From positions 1 to 64,000 of the forward strand of contig ARYC01017113.1 in NCBI GenBank assembly GCA_000711775.1: a DNA stretch of 64,000 nt, written 5' to 3'. Every line of letters begins with the position of its first letter. The stretch's first letter is position 1. The position numbers and the translations under genes were made by a program. Below are positions 35,336-46,599 of this stretch, one piece after another. A model generated the notes under the pieces. It had not been told where the DNA came from and ran no database searches. It worked only from the letters and a program-made list of their open reading frames with translations. The DNA is from Oxytricha trifallax (taxonomy: Eukaryota > Ciliophora > Spirotrichea > Sporadotrichida > Oxytrichidae).

Positions 35336-36009
35336 ATGATAAAGAATGTTATAGCATACTGTTATAGCTATTGCTCTTTTTTATGTATTAGTAATAAAAA
35401 AGCACTAGTGTCATGATAACCCTATTAGGAGTGAACTATGAATTACTACTAGTTTATTTTTAAGAAATTGTTCATTATTTCTATAACTCAAGTGCGATTA
35501 TTCTAAACTTTCTAAATCAATAATGTACTTAGTAATTGGGATTTTTTATTCTTTTTCATTCCTTAATTTTACAATTTTATACCTTAATTCATTAAAGAGT
35601 CAAGGAAAGAATCTAAAACAATTATTCCAAGCTAATATTTAAACCTTGAAGAATAAAACGATAAGTTTATGCGTCTAAATTCTTCTTAAGCATGTCTTAA
35701 TTGCAACATATAAAATACAATTCATTTATAAATATTATATAGTTAAATACCAATAAAACAAATTTAAATAATTTAATAAATAAAAAAAATTGAATCTTAC
35801 TTTATTAAATAAAATTATGCCCCATCTAAGAAAGACAATTAAAAAGATTTAAGAGGAAAAAGTAGTATTAATTATTTCTTTTTTTTTAAAACATAGGTTG
35901 GACTAAATAAAATATAAGAATTAGTTATATCATTTGAATATATGAATAAGATTTATCAAAAGCAATTTAACTATACAAATTACAATTTATCTGATATTGA
36001 AATCTCTTC

Positions 36010-36120
36010 ATTAATAACAACAGAACCTCTTCAGTAATTTAATTAGGTTTTTATTGATAAAGGTAACAATTTATCTAGGATTAGGGTTTAAATGAAATAC
36101 AAATGCAAGAGTATTAGAGG
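36010..36120 (+). repeat. T1-type terminal sequence (second end type)
   Basis: CAGTAATTTAATTAGG, GATAAAGGTAACAATTTATC and AGGATTAGGGTTT match, in order, the left end of the copy at 55,495 (CAGTAGTTTGATTGGG, ACTAAGGTAACAATAAAAAC, CAGGGTTTATG). A kinase-like remnant pointing toward it follows 230 bp further on. Confidence 0.5.
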
Positions 36121-36342
36121 AGTTTTATTTTTAATGTTCTATCAAATATGGTTTTATTATTATGGGCTAACTTTATAAATTTCCCTTCACATATCCAACC
36201 AGTTATTTTTTTCTATTGTTTGTTCTGCTCTGTAGTTTGTCCTTAGTAGAATTATTGGGCCATATATCTCATTTTATATTTAATCTTAATCGAGTCAAGG
36301 AACTCAGCAATTTTCTGTTTACTTTTTTTTGAGCAGCTATAA

Positions 36343-36680
36343 TACTCATTCTGGTATATCGAATTCAGTTATTATAACTGTTAAAGCCCAAATATTCCCC
36401 TTGTTATCGTCTTCTTTCCAATCTCCTTTTTCTAGAAGTATCTTGGAGTACCTAAGATTTACCAAATCCAGAAGCTTCAACTCTGTAGGATTTATTATAT
36501 ATAAAATTACCACCCTAAGACTAGAAAAATCTAGCATTATTCTTTCTGAGTTCAAATCTCTGTGCACTTACCCTAGAGTATACAGCTAAATTGCTTTGGA
36601 AAAATATTTTTTAGAAATAAAGGTAGCTGTTTTGTTATTCTTTTGACTTAAATGTAGCCTTTTTAAAAAAAAGTTGATGA
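36343..36680 (-). pseudogene. Protein-kinase-like fragment
   Basis: In the ciliate code the minus strand reads KKYFSKAIQLYTLGQVHRDL, then NSERIML (catalytic-loop HRDxxxxE/N pattern), later TELKLLDLVNLRYSK (DFG site replaced by LDL), and KGNIWALTVIITEF (like DIWSLGVIL). It ends at a TGA at 36,345-36,343. Only the C-lobe core is present and key residues are altered, so it is a dead fragment. A similar kinase remnant lies at 14,560-15,672. In both cases the kinase points toward a T1-type end a short distance away, which suggests the same element gene and not a host kinase. The open frame on the plus strand here is its shadow. Confidence 0.5.
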
Positions 36681-37704
36681 AAGCCACATGATCTTAGATT
36701 AGTAGAATTGTATCAAGCCTAATTATAAACCTACTCTATTTACTCATAAAAGATAAAATTATTAAATGCAGAAGAGTTAATGATTTAATAATATATCGTT
36801 GATTTAATTAAAAAATTAATTCATGAAATATTATAATAAATTATAAATACTAAAAATGAATCCTCAATCAAACTAATGGAATTCAGTTAACTGGTTTTTA
36901 GCATCTTTAACTTTGAAGATTTTGAAAAATAGTAAAATTAATTAAATGGTGCTTTCAGCACTTTTTTCTCCATTATTATCGAAATCTCTTTTAAATTCTT
37001 TTGGTCCAAAACATATCTTCCTATATTCCATTTGGAATATATAGGGCCCCTTTTTGTATCTTTGATGGTTTTAATGGAGCCTATGTATTTAGTAGGGATA
37101 CAAAGAATACTGTTCAATATCCAAGTCTAATTTTCTATATTTCATTTGGAAAATGATCATTGTTTTTGAGAAGCCAGTCAATTTTAACAAATAATTGTTC
37201 GGCAGACAATGTTTATCAATGATTATCCGGCGGACAATGTTTCAAAAAGATTGAGTGGTGTTCTTTTAAAGAGATAAATTGATATATTAATGTTTAAAAG
37301 TTAAAAATAAAAATAAAGCAGAATATTCAAATACCATCTAATAAAATATGGAAGTTCTTACAGTTCTGATTAGCTTGGACTTTAAGTAACTTGAGATTTA
37401 ATGATATTTGCCTTTGTAATAGCTTGGTGTTCATTCACAAATTCCATTAAGATTTTTACATCGCATTTGAGAAAAAAATTCAATGGATAAATCTTGTAAG
37501 CAACTGCTTGTCTGTATTTTATTTTTCTCTAACTTATCTTAAAAAGTATAATAGCATTCAATGCAATATATAATTAAAATATATTCAATATTGGGAACTT
37601 CAGTTTTTTAATCTTAAGAGAAATTTTTATTATCTTGGAAACAGAGAGGTTTCTTACTGCTTTTAATATTTTAATCTATTTTTAATCTTTGTTCAAAAAA
37701 CTCT

Positions 37705-37740
37705 AAGGGGTCTCTTGCCTTTCTTTTTTAAGAGACACCT
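37705..37740. other. Hairpin, 12-bp stem
   Basis: AAGGGGTCTCTT and AAGAGACACCTT are complementary with one mismatch. It is not followed by any gene, so no terminator role is claimed. Confidence 0.4.
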
Positions 37741-38391
37741 TACCGATATTCAAAAAATATAACCTCAATATCTAGCATATTTTCTGATACCTTGAATAAC
37801 TATTTCTTTACTACAATGAGTAAAAAATGTTAATAAAATCGAATTATAAAATAATAATTAATAATTTATTCAAGCATATTTAACATTAAATTACTTATAT
37901 ACATTAGGCATATTTGAGTAATTTACTATATTTTATGGTTTATCCCGAAAATTTATTGATTATAAGATAGAGTACCTATAATTAAATTAAATAATCATGA
38001 ACAATTATTGATTACTTATCTATAATTCGATTTTTATTAACAGTTTTTAGTCAATTGAGGCAGAAAAATTTTCAATTCTTGTCATGCTTAAGATAGAGCT
38101 TTGGTCAATTAAAATACTGCTCTAAAATATAAAGCTTGCAGCAGATTAATAAGAGAAGGTTTTCTCACAATACTCGCAAAATTATCAATCCTTTTTCTTT
38201 GTTCCATTTCATAAAAGTCAAGTTAAATAAAGTCATTCTTGTACTTATTATATTAGATTTTGATGGCTTCTGTAGAAGCTAGTTGAACCTTTTAAGAACT
38301 TAAAATATTCTCAATCAGAATTTGTGAATTCTAAGAAATATGTCAACATGCTGTAGTTCAGAATTCTGTTAATCTTTATAAAAATGATCTG

Positions 38392-38751
38392 GCCTGACAA
38401 CCTTTAAATAATTGTCAGGCGAGGTAATTTTAGATATTATGTTCCAAAAGTAATTAAGAGTTATAGAAAAGGATTTAGAACATTGTTCTAAGTATCCCTA
38501 TTAAATATAGAGAGTCCATCAATATCATTAAAGATATTCAAAAAAGGCACCCTAAAAAAGCCATAAGGATTATAACTATATCCAAAAGGAATTAACATTA
38601 ACAAAAAGGAAATTAATAGTGGAAAATGTATTAATAAAAAAAGCAATTATTTTAAAAGTTAAACAGTAAATTTTAAATCATTGATACTAAAAACACTTAA
38701 AAACATTTAAGAAAATTGGTGGCCTGACAATTATTAAAAAGATTGTCAGGC
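38392..38751. repeat. Two copies of a CCTGACAA hairpin ~330 bp apart
   Basis: At 38,392-38,419 GCCTGACAA...TTGTCAGGC, and at 38,722-38,751 GCCTGACAAT...ATTGTCAGGC. Both have 9-10 bp perfect stems and are followed by the same base pair context (GCGA). They may be the ends of a ~360-bp insertion whose termini are hairpins, or two copies of a small palindrome. A related half (GGCAGACAATGTTT, GGCGGACAATGTTT) occurs twice near 37,200. Confidence 0.5.
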
Positions 38752-39522
38752 GATCAAAATAATTGAAATTTAAATAATAATAAAAATTTAAATATTAAAA
38801 ATGAAATTTACAATTGTTAGTTAGTTTTTAAGCCATTAAATTAATTTACGGGAGGTTATTAACCGTTTATATGAATTAACATCAAACCTTTCAAGGATTT
38901 ACAATTGTAAGTAATGTAAACTGCAACTTACATGACTTTTATAAATTCCTCGCTTAATCCCATTTTATTGGTACTTCCCCATAATTTATTACCTTTACAT
39001 TTTTATATTGCAATTTAACTGTCATTCAATGTTTTAGACCCAAGATAATAGAATTTCAGGGTTGTATTGAGTTGAGGAATTGTATGCCTCAACTTTAATT
39101 TAATTCATAATGAAGATTATTCTGGCTAATGTCGAGGAATGCCACTTTTTCTTAGTTAGTTGAGACTCATTTAATCGATGCTATTCATAATATGCAAAAA
39201 ATTTTAAAGGTTCCATGTTTATATGAGTTTTAGCAGAGTTCCAAAGATTTCTCAAGTGAAATGTAAAAGAAAAGATTCATATCTTTTAATGTATTTATTT
39301 AGATAAAATAAATGTACATATACATTTTCTTTATTCATTAAAATGCACCTAAATATATTTGGTGGGATTAAGGGTTACGCTTAAAGATTGTCTTGTAAAA
39401 TTAGGGTAATAAATTTTTGTTTTTATTTCTTTTCTTACCACTTATTTTGATTTTGAAAATTAAAAATTAACTTAACCGCTTAACTAGGCTTTAGTTAAAT
39501 TAAGAAAACTACTTAATTTGTA

Positions 39523-39591
39523 TTATTATTATTTAATGCTTTACAGAAATAAATGCTGGGAATTAAAACAACCAGATAATATAATCATTAG
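39523..39591 (+). repeat. Direct repeat R1, copy 1
   Basis: TATTATTTAATGCTTTACAG... CCAGATAATATAATCATTA, about 65 bp, recurs in the same orientation at 44,330-44,394 with about 7 differences. It borders the hairpin-rich segment. Confidence 0.6.
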
Positions 39592-39599
39592 TGCTCTTT

Positions 39600-40265
39600 C
39601 TTCCCTTTATACGTTATATTGGAGTCAAATATTGAGATTGAGTTTTTGTATCTCCCAGGATTAGTTACCCAGATGGATGGTTAGTTTCTTAAGGCTTCTC
39701 CTCTTCACAATCATACAGTTTTATCACATAGGATCACACAGAGCTATGCGTCGTGGCTGTGTCTTAACTTCCTTATGACGAACCCTGTCAGGATATATGC
39801 TGATTATATCTTTCGGGTGATTTTGCTTTCTAAAATCTTATGCAGGTAAAAACCCTTTAACCTACCAGAGCGATTTAGTGGCTAGTAGGGGGGAAAATCC
39901 CGCATTGATACCTTACTGAAGTGTTCTTATATTGAGTTTTTTACTCCTTATTTTTCTTCAGTAAGTAGAGCACTTTCTGGGGTCTATGCGGTCTACCCCT
40001 TGATCCTAGTACTATTTCTCCTGTTCTTTCCCCAATCAATGAGAAATAGTAGTGCCAAATAGTTTTTATTACAAGTAGTTTTTATTACGATTTAAATGAC
40101 TATATGGTCGGCGTTTTTTTAAAAGATCCCCTATATCTTTTCTGAAGAGGCTCTCAGATCCGGTACTTACTCCGTAAAGCGAGAGGCAGATACGGTTTCG
40201 ATCCTGGGGTACCGGAATAGGTCGGGATATATTCCCAACACACCAGTAGGTCGAAACCGATCCAC
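39600..40265. ncRNA. Candidate structured RNA / hairpin-rich segment
   Basis: GC-richer than all surrounding DNA, with no long frame on either strand. It holds an unusual density of perfect stems: GATATA/TATATC (39,792-39,810), CCTAC/GTAGG (39,861-39,889), CTTACTGAAG/CTTCAGTAAG (39,912-39,965), GGGGT/ACCCC (39,979-39,999), TACTATTTCTC/GAGAAATAGTA (40,010-40,051), TCCGGTAC/GTACCGGA (40,159-40,216, enclosing CCGTA/TACGG) and CGGTTTCGA/TCGAAACCG (40,193-40,259). The last two overlap, so they would be alternative folds. It ends exactly where a transposon begins. It matches no rRNA, tRNA, 5S, U6 or telomerase RNA that I can recall. Strand and transcription are unknown; it could instead be the untranslated end of a mobile element. 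Confidence 0.35.
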
Positions 40266-40269
40266 CTAA

Positions 40270-40485
40270 TTATATTGATTATTATCAGGATTAATTTAAA
40301 GGATTAAGTTGCCTAAAAATGCAAGTCAAATTATGAAACTTTGAGGAAGCTCTGCCTTCTTTCTTTACATCACTCACTGCTTAGGTTGATATCCAGTAGA
40401 ATCTCTTTATTTTTTAATGGTATGATTTTAATAAGCTTTGAATTATATCAGATATTTTTTATTTTATTTACATTTTATAGAAAGG
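40270..40485 (-). repeat. T1 ORF2-side terminal region (inverted copy)
   Basis: Reverse complement matches 57,390-57,540 block by block: CTTTACATCACTCACTGCTTAGG versus CTACATCACTGTTAAGG, CCAGTAGAATCTCTTTA versus CCAGTAGGATCTCTCTA, and TGATTTTAATAAGCTTTGAA versus TGATTTTAGAAAGCTTAGAA. Confidence 0.6.
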
Positions 40486-40493
40486 GAAGCAAG

Positions 40494-41120
40494 ATGGAGT
40501 ATAGTAATTATGCAGTTGAAATATTTTTATTTTAAAATAAAAGGAAAATTTTGAAGTAAAGAAGTCCTCTACAGATACTTGATTTAATAAGGTAAGACTA
40601 AAATATTTACCTTAGTTGGATTATTTTTCTCGAAGAGAATTAAAATTTCATTCTTAAAAAAACTCTACTCAGTGAAGAAATAAAAGCTTTTAAAATTAAT
40701 GAAATAATGTTAATTGAGACTCCTAACTACTTTTTTTTATGCAATGAGTGATCCAGATGTAGCTCTATTCCTACCATCATAACTTTAACTCCCTTATAAG
40801 TTACCAAAGTGAAACTTCTTCTTTGACCTTCTTGGAACTCTTAAACCTGAGTACTTAAATGAATTTATTTTAAGAAGTTCACAATAAACATTAAAGCATG
40901 TCTCTTGAATAAAAGAGAAGCAATTTATAAAAAGATTAGTTAAACATAGCTCTAGGAACTGAAAAATAACATTTATCTTAAGTAAGATAGTCTTCTAACT
41001 GTATAAAAACCTGGAACTAATATATTTGATGAAAGAGAGCTTTTATCTAACAGATTGAAAAAGTCTCAAGTTTGTTATGAATTGAGTAAAAGACTTTCAA
41101 AGATGTATAATAACCAGATT
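40494..41120 (+). pseudogene. T1 ORF2, inverted copy, decayed
   Basis: The start context GGAAGCAAGATGGAGT is shared with the copy at 57,338. Pieces in broken frames: AMSDPDVALFLPS, NFFFDLLGTLKPEYLNEFIL (compare SFFFGVLGTLRERYFREI in the 13-kb copy) and, further on, KPGTNIFDERELLSN. At least three frame changes or stops. Its persistence beside the transposase in four copies supports a real accessory gene. Confidence 0.55.
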
Positions 41121-41164
41121 GAATGAATATATATTCAGAAGCACGCTCTTAAAAGAAAAATATG

Positions 41165-42000
41165 GGAACTAACAAGGCATAAGAGGAAGAAAATAAAGAT
41201 AAGCTCAATCCATTTAACTGCTCTTTTATCACCTAGAGTCTTTATTTTTTCCTCTGATAAGTAACCTAAACACAGAATGCTTTCTTATTTAGCAACTTTT
41301 CTTCACGTTAAATAGATTTATGAATTATTTATTATATTTTAAGAGAGGGAGAATAGCATAATTCTATCGCTCATTATTAGTAGATTCCATAAAGAGAAGC
41401 ATTAGTTAAAATCTTATCCTTCTAGTTATAAACTTTGATGTTGCTGTGGCTTTTGTTCTAAGACTTTAATTTAAAATAATTGAATGTAAACTCAGCTACA
41501 TCATGAATGAACTTAATACCATGATCTTAATCTCTTTACATTTAATCAAATATATAACTTAATTTATTCTTATAAATGGAACAATAAAGCCAATCACTCT
41601 TTTTATGCGATTGACTGTCTTTTATGATATTCCATTCTATTTATTTAAGTTAGCTATAGATTAAGCAGAGATATGAAGCTCAGGTATTGGCGATGAACAT
41701 CACAGCTCTATTAGTTAAATAGTATGAGCCCTGTCTTTCAGAGTCTTATCTTTAAAAGGATAGTCAATATGATGTTGCTTAAACTTTAAAGGTCTCATGG
41801 CTTAGAATTTAGATCTTATCTTTTAAATTCAATGCTAAAAGACATATAATCAAACAGTAGCAGCAGATTTGCTGAAATATTGTTATAGACGTATAATAAT
41901 ATACAAATTTGAGTAAGTAGCTATATTCATCGGCTCTATAACGCAACTTAAACAGTACACATAGCCATAAAATGACCACAAAACCTCGCAAATACTTTAT
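41165..42000 (-). pseudogene. T1 DD34E transposase, inverted copy, decayed
   Basis: The minus strand carries the same order as the 55.7-kb copy: an N-terminal block around HHIDY (near 41,780), VMFI-RQYLS-like helix-turn-helix remnants, GIKFIHDVAEFTFNYF (first catalytic Asp kept, the following Glu now Val), and NIKVYNQKDKILTNASL. The rest toward 41,165 is badly eroded and the second Asp region is not clear. It is convergent with ORF2. Dead. Confidence 0.55.
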
Positions 42001-42075
42001 AATATTATTTTCATTTCAACCCTAACCTTTTTCCATAAACCCGTATAAAACCATTGAAAAAAACAATATTTATAA
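42001..42075 (-). repeat. T1 transposase-side end, inverted copy
   Basis: Reverse complement has GGTTTATGG...GGTTAGGGTT and, just inside, GCGAGGTTTTGTGG, matching the order at the 55.5-kb end (AGGGTTTATG, GCGAGATTTAGGG) and at the solo end near 45,600. Confidence 0.45.
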
Positions 42076-42929
42076 GCTTCCTTTTTATTTATAAAACTAA
42101 CAACTGATGGATTTTTTATTTCTCATTGTTAAACTACTAAATTCAATTCAATTTAATACTTTCACAGAATAGAAAATAAATTAAAAAATTGAAGTTCAAA
42201 TGTGCTCTAAATAGGAATTAAATTTTTATATGGTAATTTATTGAAATTCAATGTAATCAACTCAATCAACTCTTTCTTTTAATAATTTAATTATAAAATT
42301 AAATTGAAATATATAAGATAGCTTAAATATTGAAATATCAAAAAGAAGTTACTTTTTGATTCAAATTAAAAATAAATGGAAAGTATAAAGTATAAATATG
42401 AATTACTTATGAAACTATTAATTTAGAAGTTTAAATATATAGAAATATAATTATTAAATTCTTATTACTTGCCTATAAGATTTGGATTAAACACGATAGC
42501 GATAATTCAAAATTCTCTAAAGGTAGTAAAATGTAATAATAACATGCTTAAAAACAATTGCTAAAGCTGAAAGTGATGTAAAATTAAACTGTTAATATTC
42601 TTATATATAGTTGATTCCAATAATCAATCAAAAAAATTAAGGATTTCTACAGTTTATGATAAATAAAGAATATAAAATAGAATGGTAAATTCGTTTTTGC
42701 TATTACCTATGAGACTTATAGAAAAAGGAGAGTCCAGATCACACATTTTTATTTTACAGTTAGCAAGATTTGTTTTAAATTGGATAGATATGGGGGTGAT
42801 AGTCCATTCTTAAAATATGTGACTAAAGAGGTTCAAACCAAAACCGGAATTTTACGTAAGTTAATATTGCTGGCACTGAGTATGAATAATCAATAATTTA
42901 ACATTAATATAATGCTTTAGAACTGTTGT

Positions 42930-43355
42930 ATTGTCTTAATTCCTTGACTTTTTTCCTAGTCTTCATTATCATTATCATCATTAGTTGTCTCTCAATCCTT
43001 GATATCATTGCTCATTCAAATCTTCCTCATCACTAATAAAAATCAGTACCGACTCAGATTAATCTACTTCAAGTTCAGTATCATCTAAATTTTAGTGTAC
43101 TAAGGCTTCTGATATTTCTGAAATTTGAATGAATTAAGGATATTTTCTAAAATAAAATGATCAATCATAATTAATTAATATCTCCAGTTTTAAATCAAGA
43201 TGTGACTAAACTTGAAGTAGATGAATCTGAATCGGTACTGATTTTCATTAGTGATGAGGAAGACCTGAATGAGCAATGATATTGAAGATTGCAAGACAAC
43301 CAATACTGAGAATGAAAACAAATACTGGGAAAAAAGTCAAGGAATTAAGACAATT
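42930..43355. mobile_element. Foldback element, family F3
   Basis: Inverted arms of about 155 bp: left ATTGTCTTAATTCCTTGACT... CATTGCTCATTCAAATCTTC... CTACTTCAAGTTCAGT (to about 43,085), and right the complement (43,198 to about 43,355), around a ~110-bp AT-rich centre. The right arm reads LEVDESESVLIFISDEEDLN in one frame, an acidic coding-like stretch, so the arms may have captured a gene piece. Confidence 0.7.
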
Positions 43356-44329
43356 AACAATTTTTTTAAAAGTTTTAAATATTATTAAATTTTTGATTAT
43401 TCATGGTGAATACCAAAAAGTTAAATCATCTGATTAAATATTAATAAAAGTGTATATTAAACTGGATTTTACCAAAGGGGTGTCAAGTAATTATAAAATG
43501 CTAATTTTTGAATTAGTTTTCATATAATTTTGAATATCGATTCATAACCTATTCGAAAAGCTTTTTAAGAGTTCAGAGATAAAATATAGGAACTAAATTG
43601 AATTTAAACTTATAAAATCATATAATAGTCACTTAAGGAATATTGTACAAGTCACTCCAAAATAATTGATGTTTTATACATATGGGCATTTAAAGCATTT
43701 TAGAGACAAATCATTGATTATTGATATACTCTCAAATAATTTTGACTTTATATTTTGGTGGTAGATTCAAGTATAATAAACAAATTTTTGCATAGAATAT
43801 ATTACTTTAAGAAATAATGTTACAAATGAACGAGTCAAGAAAACAACATTCCAATTTAGTAAGGAGTCTTGATAAAATTTGTATCTTTTACATTTAAATA
43901 ACAACAATTGGACTCTTAGCTTATATAAGATATTATATATCTTTTTGTAGATATTTTAAGATTAATTTATACTCTTTTTCAATATTGATAGTTACACATC
44001 AAAGGACATTACTAGATTTAAGAATTCAGAATATGTCCATAATTTAGATGACAATTATAAAATACTCAAGCATAATTTAAAGATAAAAAGGAGCATATCA
44101 ACATAATGTTTGCTACCAAAAGAAATAAAGAGCCTCTAAATTTGCAATAGTTATTGGTTGCTACATTACTGCAATTGAAAGATTGCATGTGTGTCAACAA
44201 TTAGAGAGTCTGTTGTAATTAAAATATATTGACAAAAAACTACTGATTAGCAGCAATAAGCTTCTTAAATAGTTGTTTTTAGTTCTACATTTAAATTAGA
44301 ATTTTAAAAATATGTTATTCATAAATTAA

Positions 44330-44394
44330 TTATTATTTAATGCTTTACAGAAATTAATATTAGGGATTAAACCAACCAGATAATATAATCATTA
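44330..44394 (+). repeat. Direct repeat R1, copy 2
   Basis: Second copy of the ~65-bp sequence at 39,523-39,591, same orientation (TATTATTTAATGCTTTACAG... ATAATATAATCATTA). The pair encloses the hairpin segment and the inverted T1 copy. Confidence 0.6.
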
Positions 44395-45594
44395 TTCATA
44401 AATAATACATTGATAGAATATTCAAACAAAAATAACATTTTAGCAATTTTTATTTGCAAAGTGAAGTAGGAATTTCTGATATAAAATTCATATAATCAAC
44501 TGACAAGGTGTGGGCCAGAGAATATTTTAAATATAAAATGAAAAAATAATAAATCAAGACAAAAAAACAGATATAAAAAAGATGTCAATTGCACAACTAT
44601 TAAAATTTGATAATTAATTAAATTATTTTGTAGATTCAATCTTGTTATGCTACTTTAATTGAATCTTACATAATTTAAGTTTTATAATTTTTGATATCTT
44701 GAAAATGATTACACCTTCCAGTGTCTTTTTATTCACAAAATCAATAATCTTCTTGCAAATAGTATAAAAATATGAGTTGTTTTTTTATTAAAGATATTTA
44801 CCACAGTAAGCTCAAAATCCCAATTTTTTTTCCACACGATTTAATATTAAAAGTCTTAATAGATTTTTTCTATGTATAATCAAACTTTAAACAGTCTAAG
44901 TGTTCTTATTTACTGATTTTATATAAATATTTACAATTTTCTTGCTTATATATGTGTGTTTTTAAGTATATATTTAAGAGGTACAAAACAATCACTCTAT
45001 TATATTTATATAATTTTATAAGAATTTACTATTTTTTTTTGTTTAATAGCTCATTGAAAGTATATTTTGTTCTCATAATTGTAGTTCTTATTTTTTCAAC
45101 AATATTAATGATAGAAAGAATAAATCTTATAATTTATAATTTATATGGCTATAAAATCCCTACCTAATTATTGGACATATTACCCTATTTTGAATATATA
45201 CTCCATAAGTACTAAATTTAAGGTTTATTATTAGGAATATTTAATGCATATCCTATAACTTTTTCTTCTTATAATTTTTTAAAAATATATATGAGTTTAC
45301 TAAGTAGTATATGTTTCTCAAATTTAATGAAGAAAAGTCAAGGTTTGTTTGGTTTTGATATTTAGTATTTTCAATACTTTCATTTTGCTTTAGTTCTATT
45401 ATTATATAAAATAAAAGAAGAAGAAAGTAGCAAAAAAGCAAGATTAAATTAGATATATAATCTTTGTATTATAAGATATAAAAATTGATAAACTATCTTA
45501 AAAACTAAATTTTAACTCTCAAAAGGAATTTATGCTTAAATGGAGTTAATAAGAAGATTTACAATGGAAATTATTTTTTATATACCAATCATAA

Positions 45595-45705
45595 ACAGAC
45601 CCCAAACCTCGCATATATTCGCTTAAAATACTAATATTTAAACCCTTCTTACATAAACCCTAATAAATCAAGTTTTTATTGTTATTTTAATCGAAAAAAA
45701 CTCAA
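45595..45705 (-). repeat. Solo T1 transposase-side end
   Basis: Reverse complement reads CAGTTTGATTGAGTTTTTT, AACAATAAAAACTTGATTTA, TAGGGTTTATG, then ATATGCGAGGTTTGGGGTCTG, closely matching 55,515-55,640. No transposase follows, so it is a truncated copy. Confidence 0.6.
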
Positions 45706-46210
45706 TCAAACTGCTAATGATACTTTGAAATTTTTATTGGACATCGATAAATAGTATCAATCATAGATAACATTGATGCACCTAAAAAGCTTATAATAAG
45801 TAGCATAAAAATGTATAGATCTAATAAATTTAATTAAAATAGATTATTTATATATATTTAATTGATTAGAAATATATATATATATATGGTTTGAATTATT
45901 CAACACAAGACGTTTCAGCATTTATTAAATTACTTATATTTTCAAGCAAATGAGGGTAAATAATAATAAATTGATAAGTTTAATGCAAAATTGAAATGTG
46001 TTATAATTTTCCAATAATTTTCTTAGTTGTATGTATATACTATTAAAGAAACTTTGCATCGAATTACAAGTATTCAATTATTATATTTAAACTATGATTC
46101 CAACAAGAATAAAAAATAGCCAACCAGTAATAAACTTAGTATAATGAGGCAATTATAGTTGGATGAAGTATTTGATTACATATCAGCAAGAATATAAAAT
46201 GAAAGTTTAT

Positions 46211-46596
46211 AATTATATAGGAACATATATTTGAATCTGGAATTTAAATTTATTGCAAATCAAATTAATGGCAGTTATAGTTGGCCAAATTTGACGATCG
46301 TTGCTATTTTGTAGAGATTTCTAAAATCAGCTAAACTTTACTAAAGCCTGTTTTATCTTTTTATCTTATCTCTGGAGTGCATAATTTAAAAATTTAGAGT
46401 CAATAACTTAACAATTTGTTAATTCGCTTCAGTAATGATAAAAAGTAGCAAGGCAATGAGTAAAAGTCCAGCTTTTTCTGAATATTTCTTCTAATAAGTT
46501 AATGCTTGTAAATTTGACCACATTTAGCTCGAGCAAATTTTATTTTAATAAACATAATCTGATTTCCAAAATTAAAATTTTTTATTTTTACAATTT
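46211..46596. mobile_element. Foldback family F1, copy 4 (old)
   Basis: Left arm AATTATATAGGAACATATAT... TGGCAGTTATAGTTGGCC... CAGCTAAACTTTACTAAAG, and an inverse right arm (AAAAGTCCAGCTTTTTCTG... AATTTGACCACATTTAGCTC... TTTTTACAATTT). Diverged but clearly of the F1 plan. Confidence 0.6.
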
Positions 46597-46599
46597 AAC

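Larger units (their letters stand above)
43360..46210. other. AT-rich, no gene; contains R1 copy 2 and a solo end
   Basis: No supported gene. The small open frames at 44,952-45,167 and 45,253-45,441 are Ile/Leu/Tyr low-complexity translations. Features inside are listed separately (44,330-44,394; 45,595-45,705). Confidence 0.55.

Noticed and set aside
36329-36589. 86-codon plus-strand ORF
   Set aside because: Shadow of the minus-strand kinase-like fragment, which carries recognisable motifs.
40230-40265. tRNA-like B-box (GGTCGAAACC) in the hairpin-rich segment
   Set aside because: No acceptor stem, anticodon arm or A-box could be fitted around it; the bases pair instead with CGGTTTCGA upstream.
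42045-42060. Telomere-like GGGTTA/GGTTAGGGTT strings
   Set aside because: Single occurrences inside transposon ends; Tetrahymena telomeres are long GGGGTT arrays, absent here.
44373-44387. Partial match to the Tetrahymena chromosome breakage sequence (TAAACCAACC...)
   Set aside because: Only the first ten bases fit; the following AGATA differs from the conserved TCTTT, and the sister repeat at 39,523 lacks even the first ten. No telomere-addition context.
44952-45441. Short hydrophobic ORFs as membrane proteins
   Set aside because: Composition is what random AT-rich DNA gives (Ile, Leu, Phe, Tyr, Asn); no start context, motif or repeat elsewhere.
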